The notes beneath the pieces were generated by a model. The model was not told the origin of the DNA. It worked only from the letters and a program-made list of their open reading frames with translations, and did no database searches. The position numbers and the translations under genes were made by a program. From the NCBI GenBank assembly GCA_946480345.1, contig CAMLJR010000003.1, positions 1 to 54,495 of the forward strand: DNA of 54,495 nucleotides, given 5' to 3'. Shown here in pieces: positions 35,302-48,317 of this stretch. The stretch is from an uncultured Spongiibacteraceae bacterium (GTDB lineage: Bacteria > Pseudomonadota > Gammaproteobacteria > Pseudomonadales > CAMLJR01). The first letter of the stretch is position 1. Every line of letters starts with the position of its first letter.

Positions 35302-36615
35302 TCACGCACCCTCAGCTTTGAGGGCTTCTTCGTAGCTGCAGGCTTTATCCGACACCTTAGCTCGGCTGAGAATCAATGCGACCACCTGGTCTTCGATCAC
35401 CATAGCCTCGACGCCCTGCAGTTGCTGGCGATTGCCATAGTAATAGTCGACTACTTCCTGTGGGTCTTCGTAGGTTGAAGCCATCTCTTCGATGGTGGCA
35501 CGCACTTTCGCGGCATCGGCTACCACTTTCTCGCTGCCGATGATTTCGCTCAGGATCAAGCCCAACTTCACGCGACGCTCTGCCTGCGCACGGAACATGT
35601 CATCAGGGAGAATGCTGGCGAAGTCGAGATTGGCGTTACCACCACCGAATTGCTGAACGGTTTGATTGCGCAGCACGCCGATTTCTTCCTGAATCAACGC
35701 CTTGGGGACTTCGAGATCGGCGTGCAGATTGATCACACCATCCATTACCTGATTCTTGATTTTGTTCTTGGTCGCGTTCTTCAGTTCGCGGGCCATATTT
35801 TCGCCCACTTCCTTGCGGAACTGCGCTTCGCCACCGCCTTTGATGCCGAACTTAGCGAACAGCTCATCGTTCAGTTCGGCCAGCTTTTGCTCCTTGACGG
35901 CATTGACCTTGATCTTGAACTCGACTGCAGCGCCCTTCAGCTCTTCGTTGTGGTAATCGGCCGGAAAGCTGAGCGGAATAACTTTCTCTTCGCCAGCTTT
36001 CATGCCGATGATACCGTCCTCAAAGCCCGGGATCATGCGGCCAGAGCCGAGCATCAGATCGGAGCCCTCGGCGCTGCCGCCAGCGAAGGCTTCGCCGCCT
36101 TTAGTGCCGACGTAATCGATATTGACCTGATCGCCATTTTGCGCAGCGCGGTCAACGGCTTCCCAGGTACCTTGCTGCTTGCGCAGCGTTTCGATCATCT
36201 TGTCGATGTCCTGCTCGGTCACTTCGCTGACCGGACGCACGACTTCGATAGCGCTGTAATCGCCAAGCGCAATTTCCGGGAATACTTCGAAGGTCGCGAT
36301 GTATTCGATATCTTTGCCGGCTTCGAGCGTTTTTGGCTCGATCGACGGACGACCTGCCGGTTTCAGTTTTTCCTGCTGCACGGCTTCGACGAAGGATTGA
36401 TTGAGCACTTCGCCCAAAACCTCCTGACGGACGCCATCCCCAAACCGCTGCTGGACGATTTTCATTGGCACTTTGCCTGGCCGGAAGCCGGGTATCCGCA
36501 CGCTCTGCGCGGCGCGTTGCAAACGCGCACTGACTTCTTTTTCGATGCGCTCGGCGGGTACGCCAATGGTCAAGCGACGCTCCAGCGTGGAAGTCGTCTC
36601 AATCGAAACCTGCAT
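35302..36615 (-). CDS. tig: Trigger factor (ribosome-associated chaperone)
   Basis: A 437-residue trigger factor. It carries the ribosome-binding N-terminal domain with IPGFRPGKVPMKIV (about residues 40-53), the FKBP-type PPIase domain (about 160-245; NGDQVNIDYVG, SGRMIPGFEDGIIGM) and the C-terminal chaperone arms. It greets nascent chains at the exit tunnel. First protein gene of the tig-clpP-clpX-lon run. Confidence 0.98.
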   Translation of the reverse strand: MQVSIETTSTLERRLTIGVPAERIEKEVSARLQRAAQSVRIPGFRPGKVPMKIVQQRFGDGVRQEVLGEVLNQSFVEAVQQEKLKPAGRPSIEPKTLEAGKDIEYIATFEVFPEIALGDYSAIEVVRPVSEVTEQDIDKMIETLRKQQGTWEAVDRAAQNGDQVNIDYVGTKGGEAFAGGSAEGSDLMLGSGRMIPGFEDGIIGMKAGEEKVIPLSFPADYHNEELKGAAVEFKIKVNAVKEQKLAELNDELFAKFGIKGGGEAQFRKEVGENMARELKNATKNKIKNQVMDGVINLHADLEVPKALIQEEIGVLRNQTVQQFGGGNANLDFASILPDDMFRAQAERRVKLGLILSEIIGSEKVVADAAKVRATIEEMASTYEDPQEVVDYYYGNRQQLQGVEAMVIEDQVVALILSRAKVSDKACSYEEALKAEGA

Positions 36616-36677
36616 GGGTAGTCCTCAAAACATGCTAACCGGGAAGCTCGGGCTTCTCAGGTCAAAGAGATCATTGT

Positions 36678-36762
<85 letters not shown>

Positions 36763-36904
36763 CACACGTAACAGCAACCGCCGCAGCCGTATAAAGTTGC
36801 CGCAAACCATTGATTATCATGAAAATTCAATGCTTTACCGACGATGGAAGGTGCTGCAGCGGGCGCTGATTGTGCCACAAGCCCGCCGCACCCTCAACCG
36901 CGTG

Positions 36905-41657
<4,753 letters not shown>

Positions 41658-41816
41658 AGCCTCGCTCCATAATCAATGAATGATCGGCGGTCGAAGAATG
41701 GTGTTACTGCCGGAACCGTAGTCGCTTTGATCTGCAAAGGCAATGCACGATGCGTCGCCTCTAAAAACTTTTCGATGCCGAAGCGATGCGTAAGTTCGCA
41801 AGGCCAACACGCTCTA

Positions 41817-42884
41817 TTAATCTGTGAGACATGCCGGATCGAAACGATAGCGCTCCTGCAACCACTCGATCACTTCGAGCGCCGCAGGATCGGCAACGCG
41901 ACGGTAATCGGCGATCAAACTGTCGCGGTCGGCCGCATCGATATTATCGAGACCCTGAGATTGAAACCGATCGATATCGCGACGCAGCAATGCCGCTAAC
42001 GCCGGATCGATTAACGATTCAAGTGAATTGCGCCAAAAATTATCGGCATCGAAGGCTTTATCGTCGCGATAACTCTGCGCCAGCGCGGCGAGCGGCAAGC
42101 GCGACAGCAGCGGCTGATTCATCGGATTCGCCAGATGGCCGCTGCACCAGTGTTGCAATTGCGCAGGCCGCTCGCGTGGCGGCAGCAAATGTAAAAAGCG
42201 GCTGATTTTGGCGCCGTCGTTGACCGGATAGTTATCCCACAGCAGCGGTTTGCGTTGAATTTTTTCTGCAATCGCATCGATATCCCATTTGCTGAATCCT
42301 GGCGCAACGACATGCGAACCCGTCCAGAAGATATCGATCGATGACGGCAATTGCGCGCCAAGCGTTTCGAGATAATCGTGAGGCATCGCGCCGAATACTT
42401 TTTCGAGCACCGGATCGAAGCTGTAATACGTGGGACAAACGATGAAGCGACGCGCCGTCGAAGCTGCAACGATATCGCCAATAACGTCCAGTTGACGCTG
42501 CGCGAGATCGTCGATGTTGCCGGGCATGTCATCGAACAGAATGCAAAAAATATCGCTATCGAGATTATTCAGCTGCGCAATTTTTTCGCGCAATGCAGTG
42601 CGATCGGTCGCGGTGTATGCGCTCTGCAAACCCCACGGGCTGAAGCCGATGCCGAACTGAATGGCATGTGTGCGGCAGTGCATGCGCAATAGCTCGAGCT
42701 GAGAAAAAACTTCGGCATCGTGCATTTCGCGCCACGCACTGCGCAGATAGCGGTCGGCTTTCGGAGCGTAGACGTAAGTATTGAACTGCTCGCGCTGCAA
42801 AAATTCGATCATCGTGCGGCGCAAAGGCCACGGCCATTCGCGACCGTAGAACCCTTCGATAACGCCGCACAGGAATTCGCGCAC
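41817..42884 (-). CDS. Glycoside hydrolase family 84-type beta-N-acetylglucosaminidase (compact)
   Basis: A 355-residue TIM-barrel protein with the GH84 core motifs: CGVIEGFYGREWPW at residues 6-19, YAPKADRYLRSAWRE (about 39-53), the catalytic Asp-Asp pair at 118-119 (ILFDDMPGN), FWTGSHVVAPG and WDNYPVNDG near residue 217. GH84 enzymes (O-GlcNAcase, NagJ-like) remove beta-linked N-acetylglucosamine using the substrate acetamido group. There is no signal peptide, and the N-terminal and C-terminal extra domains of secreted homologues are missing. The start is GTG with a weak GAGA site, 21 bases after gcvT. Natural substrate unknown; peptidoglycan or protein sugar are options. Confidence 0.85.
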   Translation of the reverse strand: MREFLCGVIEGFYGREWPWPLRRTMIEFLQREQFNTYVYAPKADRYLRSAWREMHDAEVFSQLELLRMHCRTHAIQFGIGFSPWGLQSAYTATDRTALREKIAQLNNLDSDIFCILFDDMPGNIDDLAQRQLDVIGDIVAASTARRFIVCPTYYSFDPVLEKVFGAMPHDYLETLGAQLPSSIDIFWTGSHVVAPGFSKWDIDAIAEKIQRKPLLWDNYPVNDGAKISRFLHLLPPRERPAQLQHWCSGHLANPMNQPLLSRLPLAALAQSYRDDKAFDADNFWRNSLESLIDPALAALLRRDIDRFQSQGLDNIDAADRDSLIADYRRVADPAALEVIEWLQERYRFDPACLTD

Positions 42885-42905
42885 TATTTATTTTCTCGAA
42901 AACGA

Positions 42906-44024
42906 TTAACGGAAATAACGCTGCGGTACGAATGCGCCCTTTTGCTGACTGAGCGGAATCCGTTTATCGCGCACCAGTGCAAATAATTCGTGTTGCAGCG
43001 CCGTCGTATCGACATAACCCATTGCAACCGGTGCGCCGACCGATGGCCCAAAACCGCCACTGGTAATACGGCCGACGATCTGCCCTTCGGCATTGACCAC
43101 TTGCGCACCTTCGCGCACCGGTTGTTTGCCCTGCGGACGCAACAGTACGCGTTGACGCGATACGCCATGTGCCAATTGCGCTTCGATTTTCTCAGCAGCG
43201 GGATAACCGCCCGCGCGCGCACCGCCGGGACGGCGAATTTTCGACAGCGCCCATACCAGATTTCCTTCGACGGGTGTTGTGTCGCGATCGATGTCGTGAC
43301 CGTACAAACACAAGCCGGCTTCGAGCCGCAGCGAATCGCGCGCACCCAAACCAATCGCGGCGACTTCGCTTTCCGCGAGCAGACGTCGCGCGAGTTTTTC
43401 GGCCACTGCCGACGGCACCGAAATTTCGTAACCGTCTTCGCCGGTGTAGCCCGAGCACGACACCCAGCAATCGACGCCGTCGATCGAAAGCGCCTGTGCC
43501 TGCATGAATTTCAGCGCTGCGGCAGCTGGTGCCAAGCGCGATAACACCGCGCGTGCCGCCGGCCCTTGCAACGCCAGCAATGAGTGATCGGTCAGCGGCT
43601 CGACCGCAATCGACGCCGGCAGCTGCGCGCACAAATACGCGATGTCTTCCGCTTTGCACGCGGCATTGACCACCAGCAAATAATGATCGCCGCAATTCGT
43701 CACCATCAAATCGTCGAGAATGCCGCCGTTATCGTCGATGAATAATGCGTAGCGCTGACGATTCAGCGGCAAATCGATGACGTCGATCGGCAATAACGCT
43801 TCGAGCGCCGCCGCCACATCTTTTCCGCGCAAACGCACCTGCCCCATGTGCGACACATCGAACAAACCGGCTGCCGTCCGCGTGTGCTGATGCTCTTTCA
43901 AAATGCCATCGGCGTATTGCACCGGCATCGAGTAACCCGCGAACGGCACCATGCGTGCGCCAAGCTCAACATGCAGATCGTACAGCGGGGTTTTTTGCAA
44001 TTCCGAGGCGGCGATGTCGCTCAA
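42906..44024 (-). CDS. gcvT: Glycine cleavage system T protein (aminomethyltransferase)
   Basis: A 372-residue T protein with RMVPFAGYSMPVQY near the N-terminus, YTGEDGYEISVP (GEDG motif) and a C-terminal TSGGFGPSVGAPVAMGYV. It transfers the methylene carbon of glycine to tetrahydrofolate. The start is TTG at 44022-44024 with AGGAG seven bases upstream; no nearer ATG was usable. gcvH and gcvP are not in the window, so this may be a stand-alone copy. The upstream gap holds AGTAGAA repeats. Confidence 0.95.
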   Translation of the reverse strand: MSDIAASELQKTPLYDLHVELGARMVPFAGYSMPVQYADGILKEHQHTRTAAGLFDVSHMGQVRLRGKDVAAALEALLPIDVIDLPLNRQRYALFIDDNGGILDDLMVTNCGDHYLLVVNAACKAEDIAYLCAQLPASIAVEPLTDHSLLALQGPAARAVLSRLAPAAAALKFMQAQALSIDGVDCWVSCSGYTGEDGYEISVPSAVAEKLARRLLAESEVAAIGLGARDSLRLEAGLCLYGHDIDRDTTPVEGNLVWALSKIRRPGGARAGGYPAAEKIEAQLAHGVSRQRVLLRPQGKQPVREGAQVVNAEGQIVGRITSGGFGPSVGAPVAMGYVDTTALQHELFALVRDKRIPLSQQKGAFVPQRYFR

Positions 44025-44041
44025 TTTTCTGCTCCTGGTCG

Positions 44042-44086
44042 TTTCTACTTCTGATTGTTCTACTTGTGGTTAATTTCTACTTCTAC
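44042..44086. repeat. Iterated TTCTACTT repeats upstream of gcvT
   Basis: Three copies of TTCTACTT (44043-44050, 44058-44065, 44075-44082) at 15-17 base spacing; on the gcvT strand they read AAGTAGAA. They lie in the 96 bases before gcvT. Function unknown; no glycine riboswitch was recognised. Confidence 0.45.
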
Positions 44087-44120
44087 GATCGATGGAAATA
44101 TTCGCAATGCGATTCGGGCT

Positions 44121-46613
44121 TCACTCGAACGACGGCATACGTTTTTTTACAGTCGCGGTAGCCGGCGCGTTCCATGGTTCGTCCGGCCAGAAATGTTTTG
44201 GATAACGGCCTTTCATTTCTTTGCGGACTTCGCGATATGCGTTGCGCCAGAACGCCGGTAAATCCTGCGTCAGTTGCAACGGCCGTTGCGACGGCGCGAG
44301 CAATTCGAGCAACAACGGTTCGCCGAACAGCTGCGGGTGTTGATCGAGCCCATAGAATTCGGTCAGCCGCGCGGCAAGTTTGGGTGGAGCATTGTCGCGA
44401 TACTCGATCCGATGCGCCACTCCCGACGGCAGCACGAAGCGCTCGGGTGCAAGCTGATTCATCGCTTGCTGTTGTGAGTAATCAAGGCGCGCACGCAATG
44501 CTGCGCCGACGTCGAGCGCGCGCAAATCGGCCAACCTGCGCACGCCTGGCAGATACGGCAGCAGCCATTCGTCCAGTGCGGCTAACAAAGTCGGTTCGGA
44601 AAAATCCGGCCAATCGGCGCGGCGGGTCCGCAGCCAGCAGGCTCGCGCGAGCCATTGTTGCGTCGCCTCCGGCAATTGCAGCCAGGCTATTCCGCGTTCT
44701 CGGAGCGATTGCAGCCAATGTTTAGCCGCGAGTTCGTCGCTGATCGGCAACGTCGATTCGCTGAGCACGATCGCGCCGAGCTTGCGCTGGCGGAATGCAG
44801 TGAGCAGCCCGCGCGCTTCGTCCCAGCTCACGTTATCGATCTGTTGAATCTGCGAACCAAGTTGTTGCTCCACCGTCGCCGCATCGACCGCCGCCGCGAG
44901 GCGTACCCGGGCCCCGCCGCGCTCGCCGTCGTGCTCGGCCACGACCAGCCAGGATTGCCCGCGCAATGAATCATGCTCAGACAACACCACTTCGAATCCA
45001 TCGACGCAGAGATAACGCGACGAACCCGGTTGCCGCTGCTGCGCGACCCGGTCGGGAAACGCAGCGAGAAGCAGCGCGCCAGTGCCGAGTTCCTGGGTTG
45101 AGATCGGCCGGTCGTTACCACGCGAACGCAACTGGTGCGCGAGCTGTTTGATTCGTTGAAACGTAGCTCGAGAGATCGCCGGTGTTTGCTCCTGGCCCGA
45201 CAGCAGACGCAAACGCCAATCCAGATCGCATGACAAGGTATCGCCCTCGCGACGCACGAAGTCACCTTCCGACAGCAGCGCCGCCAATAGCGCTCCCTGC
45301 GCGTCGCAGCCGCGCTCGCGGCTATACAGCACTAAATGCGCGAGGCGTGGATGCAGGCCGAGCTCGGCCATCGCGCGACCGCTCGGCGTTATGCGTGCAT
45401 CGGCGTCTAACGCATCGAGCTTGCGGAGCAGTTGGCGCGCGGTATCGAGTCGCGCGGGCGTGGGCGGTTCGGGCAGAACAGTCCCCGCTTCGCCGCCGCC
45501 CCACAATGCCAGCTCCAGCATCAGCGGCGTCAGATCGACCTGTTCGATTTCGGCCGGATCATGTGCGAGTAAGCGCCCATGCTGCTCTTTACTCCACAAT
45601 CGCACGCACTGTCCCGGCCCGAGTCGACCGGCACGCCCGGCGCGCTGTTCCGCCGAGGCGCGGGAAATCCAACCGGTCTCCAAGCGATCCATCCCGCATT
45701 TCGGATCGAACTTTGCTCGCCGTACTAAACCACTGTCGATCACGGTATCGACACCGGGAATCGTCAAGCTGGTCTCGGCGATGTTGGTAGCGAGAATGAC
45801 GCCGGCCGGCGCAACCGGATCGAATTCCAGTGCGCGCTGCTGTTGATCGGGGGCAACGCTGGAGTGAAGCAGTAACGGCTCGATACCCACCGCCTCAAGT
45901 TGTCGCTGCACCTTCTGCATCATCTGCCAGCCCGGCAGAAACACCAGAGTACGGCGCGCGCCGCGCTGGATGGCCGCGCGAATTTCACCGACCAAATGCG
46001 CAATATCATCCTTGCGGCCCGCCGGGCTGTAGCTGATCTCGACCGGAAAGCTGCGGCCTTCGGTTCGCACGATCGCAGCGTCGATCCAATTCGCTACTGC
46101 GGCAGCCGGCAATGTCGCCGACATCACGATCAACCGCAGTGGATTGTCGCTATCGCGCCACTGCGTTTGAGCTTCGAGCGTCAGGCCCAGTGCCAAATCC
46201 GCCTGCCAGCTGCGCTCGTGGTATTCGTCGAACAACACATAGCCAATGCCGGTCAGCTCGGGATCGCGCTGCACCTGACGGAGAAAAACGCCCTCGGTAA
46301 CGACTTCGATAACCGTGTCGGCGGATACCTTTCGATCGAAACGCGTGCGCAGACCGACGATGCCGCCGACTTCGCTATCGAGCTGCCTCGCCAAATACCC
46401 CGCCACTGCGGATGCAGCCAAGCGACGCGGCTGAATCAGAACGATGCGGTGCCGAGAGTCCGCTCCTCGATGCAGCAGCCATAGCGGCAGATAAGTACTC
46501 TTGCCTGCGCCCGGCGGCGCTTCGAGAACGACGCGTTGGCGTTGCAACAACACCTCGGCCAACGCGGGTAACACAGCAACGATGGGCAGATCGACAGCTA
46601 TGGGCGACAGCAC
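44121..46613 (-). CDS. hrpB: DEAH-box ATP-dependent RNA helicase HrpB
   Basis: An 830-residue SF2 helicase. Walker A APPGAGKST at about residue 36-44, the DExH box LFDEYHERSWQADL, SATLPAA (motif III), NIAETSLTIPGVDTVIDSG (motif V), QRAGRAGR (motif VI), then HA2 and HrpB C-terminal domains. The start is GTG at 46611-46613 with GGAG six bases upstream. HrpB is a non-essential RNA helicase tied in some species to mRNA turnover. It is leftward; the rightward ncRNA candidate lies between it and tatD. Confidence 0.95.
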   Translation of the reverse strand: MLSPIAVDLPIVAVLPALAEVLLQRQRVVLEAPPGAGKSTYLPLWLLHRGADSRHRIVLIQPRRLAASAVAGYLARQLDSEVGGIVGLRTRFDRKVSADTVIEVVTEGVFLRQVQRDPELTGIGYVLFDEYHERSWQADLALGLTLEAQTQWRDSDNPLRLIVMSATLPAAAVANWIDAAIVRTEGRSFPVEISYSPAGRKDDIAHLVGEIRAAIQRGARRTLVFLPGWQMMQKVQRQLEAVGIEPLLLHSSVAPDQQQRALEFDPVAPAGVILATNIAETSLTIPGVDTVIDSGLVRRAKFDPKCGMDRLETGWISRASAEQRAGRAGRLGPGQCVRLWSKEQHGRLLAHDPAEIEQVDLTPLMLELALWGGGEAGTVLPEPPTPARLDTARQLLRKLDALDADARITPSGRAMAELGLHPRLAHLVLYSRERGCDAQGALLAALLSEGDFVRREGDTLSCDLDWRLRLLSGQEQTPAISRATFQRIKQLAHQLRSRGNDRPISTQELGTGALLLAAFPDRVAQQRQPGSSRYLCVDGFEVVLSEHDSLRGQSWLVVAEHDGERGGARVRLAAAVDAATVEQQLGSQIQQIDNVSWDEARGLLTAFRQRKLGAIVLSESTLPISDELAAKHWLQSLRERGIAWLQLPEATQQWLARACWLRTRRADWPDFSEPTLLAALDEWLLPYLPGVRRLADLRALDVGAALRARLDYSQQQAMNQLAPERFVLPSGVAHRIEYRDNAPPKLAARLTEFYGLDQHPQLFGEPLLLELLAPSQRPLQLTQDLPAFWRNAYREVRKEMKGRYPKHFWPDEPWNAPATATVKKRMPSFE

Positions 46614-46764
46614 GCGTTACTCCGTAGCGATTGGGATAAATGAATTGGAGCGGGCACGATGGCCATGGCAAGGCTAATTAGAAAGCCGGATATGGGCTCT
46701 TTGGGTAATTGCAAATCAGTTTAAAAAAAGTAAAACCCGAAGAATCGTTCTGGCTAATAATCAA

Positions 46765-46896
46765 CCCCGGGATGCCTACCCCCTTTTGGGCATCTCTGGA
46801 GCGAGCTCTGCGCTCCGGTTGGGGACATCTCCCGTCCTCAACGTTCACTCCTAATGGTCTTAGCCCGGAATCCCCCTGATTCCGGGCTTTTTTCTT
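46765..46896 (+). ncRNA. Candidate small RNA (position of Pseudomonas RgsA/P16), rightward
   Basis: No ORF explains this stretch. It holds a row of hairpins: GATGCC.../GGGCATC (about 46771-46794), GGAGCG.../CGCTCC (46798-46815) and a GGGGACATCTCCCG segment. It closes with a strong terminator at 46862-46896. hrpB and tatD on both sides run leftward, so a rightward terminator implies a separate rightward transcript. A GGCTAATAAT -10-like box at about 46752-46761 would start it near 46765; the 5' end is uncertain. In Pseudomonas aeruginosa the sigmaS-controlled sRNA RgsA (P16) lies beside the tatD-type gene of the same pilZ-holB block. I know synteny, not sequence identity, to support that name. 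Confidence 0.65.
46862..46896 (+). terminator. Strong rightward Rho-independent terminator
   Basis: AGCCCGGAATC pairs with GATTCCGGGCT (11 bp, 5-base loop) followed by TTTTTTCTTTT. On the leftward strand there is no T-run, so it does not serve tatD. It ends the ncRNA candidate. Confidence 0.9.
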
Positions 46897-46907
46897 TTAA
46901 AGGCGGA

Positions 46908-47690
46908 TTACACGACGCGTTGGGACAGGAATAGCCGATCGAAGTTGGCGCTGGTTATTTCCGCGATGTGTTCGTACGCCACACCTTTCAATTCCGCCAC
47001 GCATTCGGCCACTTCGCGCGTGTACTTCGGCTCATTCTTTTTGCCGCGATACGGCACTGGCGCCAGATAAGGCGAATCGGTTTCAACGAGCAGGCGATCG
47101 AGCGGTACGCGCTTGACGACATCGCGCAGATCCCCGGCATTCTTGAACGTGATGATTCCCGAGAATGAGATATAGAAATTCATATCGAGCGCGCGGCGCG
47201 CCATATCCCACGTATCGGTAAAACAATGCAGCACGCCGCCGATTTCGAGATCGCACGATTCGTTCAGTATCGCGAGCGTGTCCTCGCGCGCTTCGCGACT
47301 GTGGACCACGACGGGCTTATTGAGCCGGGCCGCGGCTTCGAGATGGGTGCGAAAACTCTGCTGTTGCGCCTGCGCATTTTCGACGCTGTAGAAGTAATCG
47401 AGGCCGGTCTCGCCCACCGCGACCACTTCCGGCCGATCGCCGAGCAGATATAACGCATCGACGCTTTCCTGCTCATCCTTGATATCGAGCGGATGGACGC
47501 CCACGGATGCGAATACGCCTTCGTACTGCCGTGCGATCGCGCATACCGCCTCGGCGTTGTCGCGATCGATGCCGATGCACAACATCCGCTCAATCCCGCG
47601 TTCGCGCGCAGCCTGTAACGCAGCGCTCAAGTCGCCGTCATACGGCGTTAAATCGAGTCTATCGAGATGGCAATGCGAATCGACCAGCAT
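46908..47690 (-). CDS. ycfH: TatD-family metal-dependent hydrolase (YcfH-type)
   Basis: A 260-residue TIM-barrel hydrolase with HCHLD, GVHPLD, GETGLDY, VVHSREA, HCFTD and ETDSPYLAPVP, the metal-binding motifs in usual order. TatD/YcfH proteins are 3'-5' DNase-like enzymes. The start at MLVDSHCHLD (47688-47690) fits homologues; an open frame to 47741 adds nothing recognisable. By synteny with holB it is the E. coli ycfH counterpart. Confidence 0.94.
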   Translation of the reverse strand: MLVDSHCHLDRLDLTPYDGDLSAALQAARERGIERMLCIGIDRDNAEAVCAIARQYEGVFASVGVHPLDIKDEQESVDALYLLGDRPEVVAVGETGLDYFYSVENAQAQQQSFRTHLEAAARLNKPVVVHSREAREDTLAILNESCDLEIGGVLHCFTDTWDMARRALDMNFYISFSGIITFKNAGDLRDVVKRVPLDRLLVETDSPYLAPVPYRGKKNEPKYTREVAECVAELKGVAYEHIAEITSANFDRLFLSQRVV

Positions 47691-47825
47691 GGAAGCGAAC
47701 CTGATTAACGAGTGTGCGAGCTGAAACGAACGGCCCGGCAAAACCGGGCCGCTAGCATAACCGTTTGAGCGGCTTTCTACAGCGTAAGGTCGAGGGCAGC
47801 GATGGCGAGAGAGGTGTGGAACGGG

Positions 47826-48185
47826 TTACATCGTATGCGTAGGTCGATCGGATTCGAGCGAGCCAGCGAGATAGGCTTCGATTTTTTTGTTGGCGGTATC
47901 GTCCTGACCGTTGAATTGCACACCGATGCCGGCAGCGCGATTGCCCTGCGCGCGTTTGGGTGTGATCCAGACAACGCGACCGGCGACCGGAATTTTTTCC
48001 GGCTCATCCATCAAGTTCAACAACATGAACACCTCGTCGCCGATGCGATAAGGCTTGTTGGTCGGGATGAATAACCCGCCATGTTCGAGGAAAGGCATAT
48101 ACGCAGCGTACAGCACTGCCTTGTCTTTAATCGTCAGCGACAGGATTCCGTTGCGTGCGCCTTGCGGCGCGCTGGCACTATTCAT
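47826..48185 (-). CDS. pilZ: PilZ protein (type IV pilus biogenesis)
   Basis: A 119-residue PilZ of the founding subtype. It has ILSLTIKDKAVLYAAYMPFLEHGGLFIPTN, GDEVFMLLNLMDEP and RVVWITP. The RxxxR c-di-GMP motif of most PilZ domains is not evident at the N-terminus, as in Pseudomonas PilZ, which does not bind the nucleotide. It is needed for type IV pilus assembly. Usually adjacent to holB; here an extra gene (48318-49574) lies between them. Confidence 0.9.
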   Translation of the reverse strand: MNSASAPQGARNGILSLTIKDKAVLYAAYMPFLEHGGLFIPTNKPYRIGDEVFMLLNLMDEPEKIPVAGRVVWITPKRAQGNRAAGIGVQFNGQDDTANKKIEAYLAGSLESDRPTHTM

Positions 48186-48317
48186 TGAACTCGCCTAACT
48201 CCGTGCTTTACCACTCGAAGGAATACCGACACGACCTGTCGGGATTTTTGCCACTTCGCAAGAATAGCTCGCTTCGCCAGCATGACCAAGCGTTCATCTG
48301 CAAATAGCGACACGCAT

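Noticed and set aside
35650..36621. 323-residue open frame antisense to tig
   Set aside because: Lies wholly opposite trigger factor, has no domain pattern and no ribosome site; a shadow of a biased coding frame.
41658..41816. FadR or PsrA operator before fadB
   Set aside because: No AACTGGTCGGACCAGTT-like or GAAAC-N4-GTTTC-like palindrome seen.
48226..48248. Rightward terminator near pilZ (CCGACA/TGTCGG hairpin with ATTTTT)
   Set aside because: Only 6 bp, and no rightward gene or other sign of a rightward transcript precedes it; too weak to list.
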